Positions 46,948-53,908 of a stretch of DNA of 64,000 nucleotides are shown piece by piece. Under the pieces are notes generated by a model, which was not told the DNA's origin, made no database searches, and saw nothing but the letters and a program-made list of their open reading frames with translations. This DNA comes from Neorhodopirellula pilleata (GTDB lineage Bacteria; Planctomycetota; Planctomycetia; Pirellulales; Pirellulaceae): the NCBI RefSeq assembly GCF_007859915.1, contig NZ_SJPM01000007.1:1-64000 (forward strand). The letters are read 5' to 3'. How positions within the stretch are numbered: position 1 is the stretch's first letter; every line of letters begins with the position of its first letter. The position numbers and the translations under genes are program-made.

Positions 46948-47252
46948 ATGAACAATCCAATCTTCGACCACGATCGACTTGGTGTTTACCGTCTCTCGAT
47001 CGACTACGTTGCTGCTGCGTTTGAGATCTCCGCGTTACTCAACGGTTTACGCGACCAATGGGTTCGAGCGGCTCAATCGATTCCGTTGAACATCGCCGAG
47101 GGCAACGGCAAGCGAAGCTTAAACGAGTCGTTGCAATGTTGACGCGGATGGCGATCAAGTTTGACGGCGTCGGGGAGTCATCGGTAGACTACGCGGAGTT
47201 GATCGATTACGAGCACGAGCACCGCGATGCTGAGCACGAGCACGAACGAAAG
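46948..47252 (+). pseudogene. Four-helix-bundle (23S rRNA IVS-type) gene, copy A, internal deletion
   Basis: The N-terminus NNPIFDHDRLGVYRLSIDYVAA and SIPLNIAEGNGKRS match the four-helix-bundle family first seen in 23S rRNA intervening sequences. Compared with copy C (61556-62080), about 45 codons between GNGKRS and LKRVV are missing, and the frame shifts; LTRMAIKFDGV appears in another frame. The junction falls at a shared GAAGC. Upstream 46893-46933 and downstream 47204-47247 are inverted repeats of about 40 bp (CGTGCTCGTGCTCAG type). This copy is on the plus strand, unlike B and C. Confidence 0.8.
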
Positions 47253-47305
47253 CCAGAACCAGGGCGTGCACCTATGCACACCTGAACAATTGAGGCTGAC
47301 CGAAG

Positions 47306-47569
47306 ATGATTCCTGACCCCACCGACGAAATACGAGAAATTAAACACCGTCTCGGCGCAGAGATGGGCTTTGATGTCCACCGTATCGCGGACGATGTCCG
47401 TCGTCGCCAGCGTGAATCTGGCCGCAAATACGTTTCTCTGCCCCCACGCCGTCCTGCATCGATGACGGAGGATAGCCATCCGTTGCACCGGAGCCCTCGG
47501 TGGTCGATTCGATGCGAACGCCGCACGGTCATCGACGAATGTACCTTCGCCGCCGCGCCCGCGAATTGA
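47306..47569 (+). CDS. Small conserved protein of unknown function, C-terminus doubtful
   Basis: 87 residues. MIPDPTDEIREIKHRLGAEM followed by IADDVRRRQRESGRKYVSLPPRRP resembles a widespread small-protein type (DEIRxIRxxLxxxxxxDxxRIxxDxRxRQ, then SLPPR), often next to small toxin-like genes. Homology seems to end near PPRRPA; the last 35 residues may come from frame decay. Function unknown. Confidence 0.5.
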   Translation: MIPDPTDEIREIKHRLGAEMGFDVHRIADDVRRRQRESGRKYVSLPPRRPASMTEDSHPLHRSPRWSIRCERRTVIDECTFAAAPAN

Positions 47570-47571
47570 TG

Positions 47572-47591
47572 ACGGCATAACCGCCGTTTTT
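47572..47591 (+). terminator. Possible short terminator
   Basis: ACGGC pairs with GCCGT around a 6-base loop, followed by TTTTT, directly after the 47306 gene. Short stem, so uncertain. The next 280 bp to 47872 hold no supported gene. Confidence 0.35.
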
Positions 47592-47814
47592 CGATTCCTC
47601 TACCTGCGGTCGTTCTTCCGGCTTCGTTAATTACTCGGAACTTGGCGGTTCCAGCTTATCGACCCGCGCTGATCAATCCGATCAGATCCCCGACTGGCGG
47701 TTGTTCTGGCCGATATTCGCTGACTGAGCGAAGGCAACCGGCACACAAAAACTACAATAGTACCATCGGCTGGCTGTTCACATTCTGCAAAAGTAGTATG
47801 TGCCTCTGCCACAA

Positions 47815-47885
47815 CGGACCAGCCAAGAAAAAGATTCGAACTAAAACCACGCCTCGCCGCGAAGTCAAATCCTTATTGGTTCGCC
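47815..47885. repeat. Repeated cassette-end sequence, copy 1
   Basis: AGATTCGAACTAAAACCACG through TCAAATCCTTATTGGTT is repeated almost exactly at 59067-59128. Here it overlaps the 3' end of the 47873 gene and marks the left edge of the minus-strand attC array. Confidence 0.6.
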
Positions 47886-48502
47886 GCGATCTCTAACGGT
47901 AACCGAATCGTTTCAACGTAACGTCGAACCCCATCAGGCAATGAAGTCAACCGACGTCGATCTGTAGAATACTGGATGAACCACCATCCGTCATCTTGTT
48001 TCGCGTAGAGCAAGTACTCGGACACGTATGGGTCACCGATCTTTGTGTTCACGAAAGTACGCTCGAACGCCGATAGACCATCAAATTCCCGATGCGTGAA
48101 GTCCGCGTTGATTACATGAAATGGCTCTTTGAGAAATCGAACGTCGATCGCAGAGTTTGGTCGTCGACCCGGTGTAGTCCGAGGAATTGCCGAAAACCAA
48201 ATGTGGTTGCCATCAGGATGCTGGCGATGCCTTTCCGACATCACCTTGTTTTCGACCCAGTTGGGCGGAAGCACCATTGAAACGCCAGTAAAGTTTGTAT
48301 GCCGCCGAGACTCGTCGGGGGGGTCGGTGGGAAAGGCCCTACCAAGTGGGCCGTCCGGATGCCGAGTTGCCTGCGCTGCCGGGTATAGCAATGCCACCAA
48401 TCCGCCGATGATTACGGCGACAACAGTCAATTCGGTTTTTGTCGGAAGATGTTTCAACAAAACGTTGTACTGACGATTTGATAAGTCACCAATGTCGGGC
48501 AA
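47873..48502 (-). CDS. Cassette gene: single-pass membrane protein of unknown function
   Basis: 209 residues from a TTG at 48502, with no ATG before the membrane helix. One helix (LTVVAVIIGGLVALLYPAA) is followed by a soluble domain of about 165 residues (FTGVSMVLPPNWVENKV, then YVSEYLLYAKQDDGWWFIQYS) resembling PsbP-like or exported stress proteins in style. It begins about 7 bp after the R' box of the attC at 48509, as expected for a cassette gene. Confidence 0.65.
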   Translation of the reverse strand: MPDIGDLSNRQYNVLLKHLPTKTELTVVAVIIGGLVALLYPAAQATRHPDGPLGRAFPTDPPDESRRHTNFTGVSMVLPPNWVENKVMSERHRQHPDGNHIWFSAIPRTTPGRRPNSAIDVRFLKEPFHVINADFTHREFDGLSAFERTFVNTKIGDPYVSEYLLYAKQDDGWWFIQYSTDRRRLTSLPDGVRRYVETIRLPLEIAANQ

Positions 48503-48508
48503 CGAAAT

Positions 48509-48586
48509 GCGTAACTGGGCTCGCGAGAAAGAGCCTCAACTTCAAAAACGGCGACTCGCGTGCTCGGGCTCACGCGATTGTTCGCC
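48509..48586 (-). other. attC-like site 1
   Basis: On the minus strand R'' is GGCGAAC (48586-48580) and R' is GTTACGC (48515-48509), 78 bp in all. Arms pair through CGCG and GAGCCC segments. It lies after the 48684 gene. Confidence 0.65.
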
Positions 48587-48683
48587 GCATTCTTCGAAGC
48601 GGCAACGTGTCCACCATTACGATCGACGCCAACGACATCTTATCAAACGCCTTAAGTGCGAGCAAATCGCGAATGACGAGCAT

Positions 48684-48920
48684 CTAGCATGTTCGATGTC
48701 GGCGCTCACGTACCAGTAGAGCAATACCGACAACACAGGCAATTGCAGCAGGTATCTGTGTCATAAACTCCGATCCGGGAACGACGATCCCGCCTGCGAC
48801 CATACCAACCGTGAAAAGGAGGATGCCAGGGATGTATGACCCATCGTGGGTTGCCGAGGATTTTTCGGCGTTGGTCTGGGCCGACTCTGTCGTAGGTCGA
48901 TACGGATTGCCGGTTGTCAT
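48684..48920 (-). CDS. Cassette gene: small membrane protein with NPYRP motif
   Basis: 78 residues: MTTGNPYRPTTES, then two transmembrane helices (GILLFTVGMVAGGIVV and IPAAIACVVGIALLV). The NPYxP/S N-terminus is shared with the 59153 and 60974 cassette proteins. It sits between attC-like sites 1 and 2. Function unknown. Confidence 0.7.
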   Translation of the reverse strand: MTTGNPYRPTTESAQTNAEKSSATHDGSYIPGILLFTVGMVAGGIVVPGSEFMTQIPAAIACVVGIALLVRERRHRTC

Positions 48921-49008
48921 TCAATGCCTATTGGGAACCAATGCGATTAGGCGCTTTCTCCTCAGTGGTGGGCGTCAGTGTTGCAACCGAGTGGTGTGGT
49001 TTTCTTTC

Positions 49009-49099
49009 GGCGAACGACCCGCATCACGGGGCGGCGGGAGTTGGCGTTGATTGTAAAATTCGCTTGCCACCGCCGCTGCCGTGCATGCAATGGTTCGCC
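49009..49099 (-). other. attC-like site 2
   Basis: R'' GGCGAAC (49099-49093) and R' GTTCGCC (49015-49009) are exact complements, 91 bp apart end to end. Arms ATGCACGGCAGCGGCGG and CCGCCGCCCCGTGATGC pair with extrahelical bases on the R'' side. Confidence 0.8.
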
Positions 49100-49126
49100 T
49101 CCTGGTGTTATTTATAGTTAAGTCGA

Positions 49127-49495
49127 TTAGTCATATGAGAAGTTCGACTTGAACTTCCATGAGTCACCATCTTGATCGTACCAAAGCTCCGCCTTAGTCC
49201 AGCGGTCACCGTTTGACGCCATCAACGAATATAGTTTTTCAGCCAGTTGTGCGAGTAAAGGCGTAATCGTGGCAGTACCTTGCTCTTCGCGATGATTCTT
49301 AAGTGAGTAATCAATTTTTCGTCCGTCACAGGTAATGGTAAAGACGGCGTTCGTCCAATGTTCCGGGCAACATCCGAGCGATTCAGTTCCGATTTCGTCA
49401 AACACCGGTGCGAGTTGCTTGAAAGCATCGGGAACGTGTTCGGGATCAGAAACAGCGTCTGACTTGCGACCAAAGAGTTTCTCGAAGATGCTCAC
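49127..49495 (-). CDS. Cassette gene: candidate immunity protein (YezG/DUF600-like)
   Basis: 122 residues from the GTG at 49495 (SIFEKLFGRKSDAVS). The pattern of an acidic alpha/beta protein with WTNAVFTITCDGRKIDYSL and a C-terminal WTKAELWYDQDGDSWKFKSNFSYD resembles YezG-type (DUF600) immunity proteins that neutralise nuclease toxins. No toxin is adjacent. The start lies 14 bp after the R' box of attC 3 and the stop 28 bp before attC 2. Family assignment is tentative. Confidence 0.6.
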   Translation of the reverse strand: MSIFEKLFGRKSDAVSDPEHVPDAFKQLAPVFDEIGTESLGCCPEHWTNAVFTITCDGRKIDYSLKNHREEQGTATITPLLAQLAEKLYSLMASNGDRWTKAELWYDQDGDSWKFKSNFSYD

Positions 49496-49508
49496 GGGTT
49501 TTCCTTTT

Positions 49509-49598
49509 GGCGAACACCACCGATCACGGAGCGGCCGGTGAAAAGTTGGAAGCTGTAAAAAGTCGTCTTGGCCGCTGCCGTGGATCGGATTGTTCGTC
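49509..49598 (-). other. attC-like site 3
   Basis: R'' GACGAAC (49598-49592), arm ATCCGATCCACGGCAGCGGC, arm GGCCGCTCCGTGATCGGTG, R' GTTCGCC (49515-49509); 90 bp. Near-identical to attC 5, 8 and 9. Confidence 0.85.
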
Positions 49599-49861
49599 GT
49601 GTCCGATGGGATCACGCAATGCGGTTGACATTGCCGCAATCGTACCGATTCGCTCCGCCAACCTCAAGCAAATTTCAGGAAGTGCAATTCCGGACGCCGG
49701 AAATCACGAACGTTGAATTAGTGTGTGATTAGTGCAGATTAGCGTTCAGCGCAGCCTGTTTTTCGGGAACACTAATCCGCGCTAATCGAACACTAATCCA
49801 GCCCCCACGTCGCAACGGAGTCGTCGACACGACGGCGTCGGTCCTCATGGTCTCCAGCACC
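49599..49861. repeat. Gene-poor cassette, copy 1 (duplicated at 53051-53313)
   Basis: About 263 bp between attC 3 and attC 4, over 90% identical to 53051-53313. It contains inverted CTAATC/GATTAG motifs (GATTAGTGCAGATTAGCG versus CGCGCTAATCGAACACTAATC). A 43-codon frame (LETMRTDAVVSTTPLRRGG) is conserved between copies and starts at GTG or ATG right after R', but it may just reflect recent duplication. Confidence 0.6.
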
Positions 49862-49952
49862 GACGAACGGCTAAAATCACGCGGTTGCGGCCAAGTGACT
49901 TTGCTATCAGGAAACACGCGATCCGCAACTCGCGTGCATTTTTTTGTTATGC
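49862..49952 (-). other. attC-like site 4
   Basis: R'' GCATAAC (49952-49946) carries the TAA stop of the 49947 gene. Arms AAAATGCACGCGAGTTGCGG and CCGCAACCGCGTGATTTTA pair with one clear extrahelical G. R' is GTTCGTC (49868-49862); 91 bp. Confidence 0.85.
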
Positions 49953-50375
49953 AGATTCTATTGTTAATCTTAGGTGCTCGGGCAGTTGAAGCAATTGCCA
50001 TTCCCGTTCAACGTCGAGAAACTTTTCGTGTCTGCGCGCTGAGCACTGCTTCGCAATGGCCTTGATGGCATAGGCCGCAGCATGTGGAGAATGTTTTGCA
50101 ACGTGAGCAGTGGCTGCGGCATGTCCTGCGGCACGAGCTGCAAGGCATGCGGATTCATTATTTGTTTCTCTTGCGGCGGCATGAGACGCGAAAGCAATTG
50201 TGCGGGCATCGGTCATTTTGAGGTCACCGCGTGTCCATGCCCGTGCCGCTTCAATTGCCTTTCTTGGCCGTTCGTCGCCTGGAACAGCAGCTTCAAACAG
50301 AGGTAGAAGCCGCTCAGCGCAGGCAGCCGACCACAACGCAAGCAATTGATGATCGTTGAGTTCCATCATATTCAT
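49947..50375 (-). CDS. Cassette gene: Imm5-like putative immunity protein
   Basis: 142 residues from the Met at 50375. The helical signature ARAWTRGDLKMTDARTIAFASHAAARE with AARAAGHAAATAHVAKHSPHAAAYAIKAI matches the putative immunity protein family Imm5-like, rich in Ala and His. Members protect against polymorphic toxins in other bacteria. The stop codon lies within the R'' box of attC 4, so cassette and gene end coincide. No cognate toxin is nearby. Confidence 0.75.
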   Translation of the reverse strand: MNMMELNDHQLLALWSAACAERLLPLFEAAVPGDERPRKAIEAARAWTRGDLKMTDARTIAFASHAAARETNNESACLAARAAGHAAATAHVAKHSPHAAAYAIKAIAKQCSARRHEKFLDVEREWQLLQLPEHLRLTIESA

Positions 50376-50394
50376 GCTCAGTTGCTGTCCTTCT

Positions 50395-50485
50395 GCATAA
50401 CGCCACCGATCACGGAGCGGCCTAGTAAAAGTTTGAAGTTTCAAAATAGCGTCTTGGCCGCTGCCGTGGATCGGGATAGTTCGTC
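50395..50485 (-). other. attC-like site 5
   Basis: R'' GACGAAC (50485-50479), R' GTTATGC (50401-50395), 91 bp; inner arms as in attC 3. Confidence 0.85.
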
Positions 50486-50610
50486 GTGTCCCAACGGCGA
50501 CAGTTCGAACGAGTTTGGCCGCATGTCAGTGTATCGAACGTGGACGAACCAGTGTTCAACGAGCGTTGATTCAGTCCTGGATTCGGGTCGGGGGCGGGCG
50601 TTGCAGCACC
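50486..50610. repeat. Gene-less cassette, copy 1 (duplicated at 53405-53529)
   Basis: 125 bp between attC 5 and attC 6, closely matching 53405-53529. No start codon follows R' in a frame of useful length, so it appears to be a gene-less or decayed cassette. Confidence 0.55.
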
Positions 50611-51467
50611 GACGAACGATGGCCATCACCCGGCACGCGCGAGAAAGGCTTCCATTTCAAAACGGCCGATCGCGTGCTCGGCGTGCAGTACGCCCAACAT
50701 GGGCGTGATCTTGTGGGGTGCAAGTCCCCTGTACTTAGTTCCGGTTTCTTTCACGACGAGGCAGTATACCAAATGTAACTCTTACGAAAGACAGTACGAG
50801 GCGAAGGCAACTGCGGAAGGGTGACCAACCGTGGGGAGGAAGCCTGCGAATGTGCTCGTGAAGCTGGAAAACGCCGAGAACAGTTCTGGTTCAACAATGA
50901 CCGAATCAGGCGAGGTTTAACGCAAACCGTCCCAGCCACATTCACGCCAAGACCCGCCAGGTGACGAACAGAAACCCGATACGAGGCCGACGACTCGAGG
51001 TGAGTGGGCTGCTGACCACGAAACCAAACCGGAAGAACGGGCGCAGGTAGATCGGGCACTTGGGCGGGGACAGATCACGTGTCTCGGTGCGATCGCATCA
51101 ATCCGCGACGTCCCTTATTTGGGGAGATCTCGATGCGTACCCGTGAGTAGGGCTTGCCCGAAAGGCGGGACGAGTGCGGCAACGCACCTCGTGCAAAGAG
51201 AAGTCAGCAGAGGGCATAGTATTCGACCCACGCGGTCGTCGAAGGCCCGAAGGGAACGAGCAAGTACGTGTCCGTTGTCATTCGCGAAAGAATCATCGCC
51301 GTACGGCGTTTTCTAAGCGGCATGACAACGGTCCCAATGGCTTGGGTCGTCATGGCAACATGGCGATTTAAAACTCGTGCTCAACCGCCGTATGCGGACC
51401 CGCATGTACGGTGGTGTGGGAGGGGTCCCGGGCAACCGGGCCCCTATCCCGATCGCAATTGTTCGGT
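50611..51467 (-). other. attC-like site 6, split by intron 1
   Basis: R' GTTCGTC (50617-50611) and arm up to 50682, then the intron, then the R'' box ACCGAAC (51467-51461). Removing the intron restores an 86-bp site. R'' lies 22 bp after the stop of the 51489 gene. Confidence 0.7.
50683..51453 (+). mobile_element. Group IIC-like intron without RT (intron 1)
   Basis: 771 bp on the strand opposite the cassettes. The 5' end GTGCAGTACGCCC is shared with copies at 53602, 60289 and 63434. Domain I-type sequence (GGTGCAAGTCCCC, GGAAGCCTGCGAA) is followed by domain V at 51383-51414: CCGCCGTATGCG-GACC-CGCATGTACGGTGG, with the two-base bulge on the 3' side and a CGC triad as in IIC introns. A GC-rich domain VI ends in CTATCCCGAT. 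No reverse transcriptase frame; domain IV is minimal. It would need an RT supplied elsewhere. Confidence 0.75.
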
Positions 51468-51488
51468 ATCGGCGGCCCCTGAAAACGC

Positions 51489-51977
51489 TCACCTCCGCCG
51501 TCGATGTTCAATCAATACTCCGCTTCCCATAAAGACAATCGTGAATGTAGAGAATGCAGCAAACGAGGCCCAGCGGAACTCCCGTTCCAGAAATGCCTCG
51601 TGCGGATTGTCTGGGTTGACGTAACAGGTGACCGTCTTTCCTTGCCGTCGGGCCGTTCCAAGTGCCGAAGTCAGCTTTCGCTTGTGTGTCTTGAAGATCT
51701 CGATGTTATTGAAAGGAGACACAGAAGTACATTTTACTTTCGTTCCCTCCCACTCGTATTCGTACTCTGCAAACAGCTTGGTCGACGAGGACGATCTGCC
51801 GCGAGGTCCAGTGCTCGATTGGGATCTGAGTTCAACGGAAACGACCGTGGCGTCAGTCGCATTCCATGAACGGGCGCGGAACCAGTTCCATACTGACCAC
51901 GCATTCAGTCCTGCAGGAATGAGTCCCGCAACAATAAATGCGAAACCAATCCACGTGTTCTTGCGATTGAGTGCCAT
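51489..51977 (-). CDS. Cassette gene: DUF3592 membrane protein
   Basis: 162 residues with an N-terminal helix (TWIGFAFIVAGLIPAGLNAW), a beta-rich DUF3592 domain (ATVVSVELRSQ, YEYEWEGTKVKC, GKTVTCYVNPDNPHEAFLE) and a second helix (FAAFSTFTIVFMGSGVLI). DUF3592 proteins are small membrane proteins of unknown role, frequent in variable genomic regions. It lies between attC 6 and attC 7. Confidence 0.85.
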   Translation of the reverse strand: MALNRKNTWIGFAFIVAGLIPAGLNAWSVWNWFRARSWNATDATVVSVELRSQSSTGPRGRSSSSTKLFAEYEYEWEGTKVKCTSVSPFNNIEIFKTHKRKLTSALGTARRQGKTVTCYVNPDNPHEAFLEREFRWASFAAFSTFTIVFMGSGVLIEHRRRR

Positions 51978-52007
51978 GAAGGTGAATAAGTCGAGGGTTT
52001 ACCGTTG

Positions 52008-52097
52008 ACCGAACGCCACCGATGACCGAGCGGTGGCAAGTAAAGTTCCCATCAGGAAGCGGCCGATCCACCGCTTCGGTCCATCGGATTGTTCGCG
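52008..52097 (-). other. attC-like site 7
   Basis: R'' CGCGAAC (52097-52091), arm AATCCGATGGACCGAAGCGG, arm CCACCGCTCGGTCATCGGTG, R' GTTCGGT (52014-52008); 90 bp. Confidence 0.85.
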
Positions 52098-52103
52098 CAT
52101 TCT

Positions 52104-52946
52104 CTACGGTGACCGTCGCGAAAGCCATGCCAACGCAGGAATCTTAGAATCGGAGTCGTCACTATTTCGTGGCAAGAGTATTTCCCGCAATACAGCACGG
52201 AGCCATGCCATCCGATCCGATTGCAACAAGGATCCAAACTTGACGCTTCTGTTTGCGGTTATCTCGATGTGTTTATTCGCTCCACCCTCGGATTGCCATG
52301 GTGTCGTACCAAACTCAACTGTCTTTACTGCTCTTGCATCGAATCGTTTCTTCCATCGAATGATCCCTATTCCCGTTGCAACATAGGAGTCGAACTCGTC
52401 GATGGCTACTTCGACTTTTCCGATAAGGTTCATGATGGCCGCACCGGCCATTCCAACTCCAATCGTTACGAATGGAATGAGGAATACACAGAGAAAAAGC
52501 GTCATTCCGAGATCCATTGGTCCGCCATTCATTTCAGGCTTTCCTTCTTTCAGTCCCGGGGCGGGAAACCAATTCGGGAGAGGGCCAACTAGATTAGAGT
52601 ATAGTCCCGCAATGGCAACCAACACGAAAACCGAGACGATGCTGTTCCAAAAGAGGGCGAATCCAGCTGGAAACAAAAACCCGGCAAGCGATCGTAATGA
52701 GGCTGTAGCAAGTACTCGTTCACCGTCCGTAATGACGGAACATCCCGCAGGGGGATGAGCAAGAATCTCGGCAACAGAATCACCAGACACATTTAATTCG
52801 GACAGCCTCGATAGCTTGCCGCATTGAGGGCAAAGTGCGACGCCCTCTTTTATGTTGATAGCCTCGAACGAGATCAACTCATCGCAGTCGGGGCACCGTT
52901 GCGAACCGAATCCAATCGGTAGCAAGCGTTTCAAGATTCCCGGCAT
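52104..52946 (-). CDS. Cassette gene: zinc-ribbon membrane protein
   Basis: 280 residues. An N-terminal zinc ribbon (CPDCDELISFEA, CPQCGKLS) is followed by two long hydrophobic helices (FALFWNSIVSVFVLVAIAGLYS and LFLCVFLIPFVTIGVGMAGAAIM) and a C-terminal beta domain (SYVATGIGIIRWKKRFDARAV). It resembles a PH-like membrane sensor layout; function unknown. Its stop is 6 bp from the R'' box of attC 7. Confidence 0.75.
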   Translation of the reverse strand: MPGILKRLLPIGFGSQRCPDCDELISFEAINIKEGVALCPQCGKLSRLSELNVSGDSVAEILAHPPAGCSVITDGERVLATASLRSLAGFLFPAGFALFWNSIVSVFVLVAIAGLYSNLVGPLPNWFPAPGLKEGKPEMNGGPMDLGMTLFLCVFLIPFVTIGVGMAGAAIMNLIGKVEVAIDEFDSYVATGIGIIRWKKRFDARAVKTVEFGTTPWQSEGGANKHIEITANRSVKFGSLLQSDRMAWLRAVLREILLPRNSDDSDSKIPALAWLSRRSP

Positions 52947-52960
52947 TTATCACCTGCATG

Positions 52961-53050
52961 CACGAACGCCACCGATCACGGAGCGGCCTAGTAAAAGTTT
53001 GAAGTTTCAAAACGGCGTCTTGGCCGCTGCCGTGGATCGGATTGTTCGTC
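52961..53050 (-). other. attC-like site 8
   Basis: R'' GACGAAC (53050-53044), R' GTTCGTG (52967-52961), 90 bp; nearly identical to attC 3. Confidence 0.85.
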
Positions 53051-53313
53051 GTGTCCGATGGGATCACGCTACGCGGTTGACATTGCCGCAATCGTACCGA
53101 TTCGCTCCGCCAACCTCAAGCAAATTTCAGGCAGTGCGCTACCGGATGCCGGAAATCACGAACGTTGAATTAGTGTGTGATTAGTGCAGATTAGCGTTCA
53201 GCGCAGCCTGTTTATCCGGAACACTAATCCGCGCTAATCGAACACTAATCCAGCCACCACGTCGCAACGGAGTCGTCGACACGACGGCGTCGGTCTTCGC
53301 GGTCTCCAGCATC
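53051..53313. repeat. Gene-poor cassette, copy 2
   Basis: Duplicate of 49599-49861, bounded by attC 8 and attC 9. The 43-codon frame here starts at ATG instead of GTG. Confidence 0.6.
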
Positions 53314-53404
53314 GACAAACGCCACCGATCACGGAGCGGCCGGTGCAAAGTTGGAAGTCGTAAAAAAGGCGTCTTGGCCGCTGCCGTGGATCGGATAGTT
53401 CGTC
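53314..53404 (-). other. attC-like site 9
   Basis: R'' GACGAAC (53404-53398), R' GTTTGTC (53320-53314), 91 bp. Confidence 0.85.
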
Positions 53405-53529
53405 GTGTCCCAACGGCGACAGTTCGAACGAGTTTGGCCGCATGCCAGTGTATCGAACGTTGACGAACCATTGTTCAATGAGCGTCGATTCAGTCCTGGA
53501 TTCGGCTCGGGGACGGGCGTTGCAGCACC
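53405..53529. repeat. Gene-less cassette, copy 2
   Basis: Duplicate of 50486-50610, again followed by an intron-bearing attC, so the cassette pair was probably duplicated together. Confidence 0.55.
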
Positions 53530-53654
53530 GACGAACGGTACCGATCACCGGGCGGCGGCGAACGACTCTCCATTGCGAAAAACCCAACCACCGCCGCTCC
53601 GGTGCAGTACGCCCAACATGGGCGTGATCTTGTGGGGTGCAAGTCCCCTGTACG
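53530..53654. mobile_element. attC-like site 10 fragment with truncated intron 2
   Basis: R' GTTCGTC (53536-53530) and arm CCGCCGCCCGGTGATCGG are present. The intron 5' end starts at 53602 (GTGCAGTACGCCC) and breaks off after GTCCCCTGTAC at 53654. The R'' half of the attC is lost, so the array is interrupted here. Confidence 0.7.
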
Positions 53655-53726
53655 TAAGCGTTCTATCTCCCCATGTTGACAGGCGGTTTAGCGTGACAGG
53701 TTTGTTTCCACCTCCAGGAGAAAACC

Positions 53727-53810
53727 ATGAACGCGTTTCCCAATCCCGAGCTCGCCAGGCAGTGGCGTGAGCGAATCGAGAGGTTACGTTGTACTTCACC
53801 CATCGCGTGA
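53727..53810 (+). pseudogene. IS transposase N-terminal remnant
   Basis: ATG with AGGAG six bases upstream. The first 20 residues (MNAFPNPELARQWRERIERL) look like the start of an IS66-type orfA or similar HTH protein. The frame then ends after 27 codons. The following CCATCGCGTGA and TCACGCGATGG (53799-53875) are inverted repeats. Probably a decayed insertion that removed the rest of intron 2. Confidence 0.5.
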
Positions 53811-53908
53811 TCCTGCTTTGCGTTTGAGTTGGTTGTAGTGAACCGATAAACGTAGCGTTTCACGCGATGGTTTCTACCCTAAAGGCGCGCTTGGTGAATA
53901 AGGCGGGC

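Noticed and set aside
46893..47252. Four-helix-bundle copy A as part of a 23S rRNA gene
   Set aside because: No rRNA sequence flanks any of the three copies.
51119..51624. Plus-strand frames with REVSRGHSIRPT-type text, repeated at 60.5 and 63.6 kb
   Set aside because: They are intron RNA segments; conserved because the introns are copies, with no RT or other domain in any frame.
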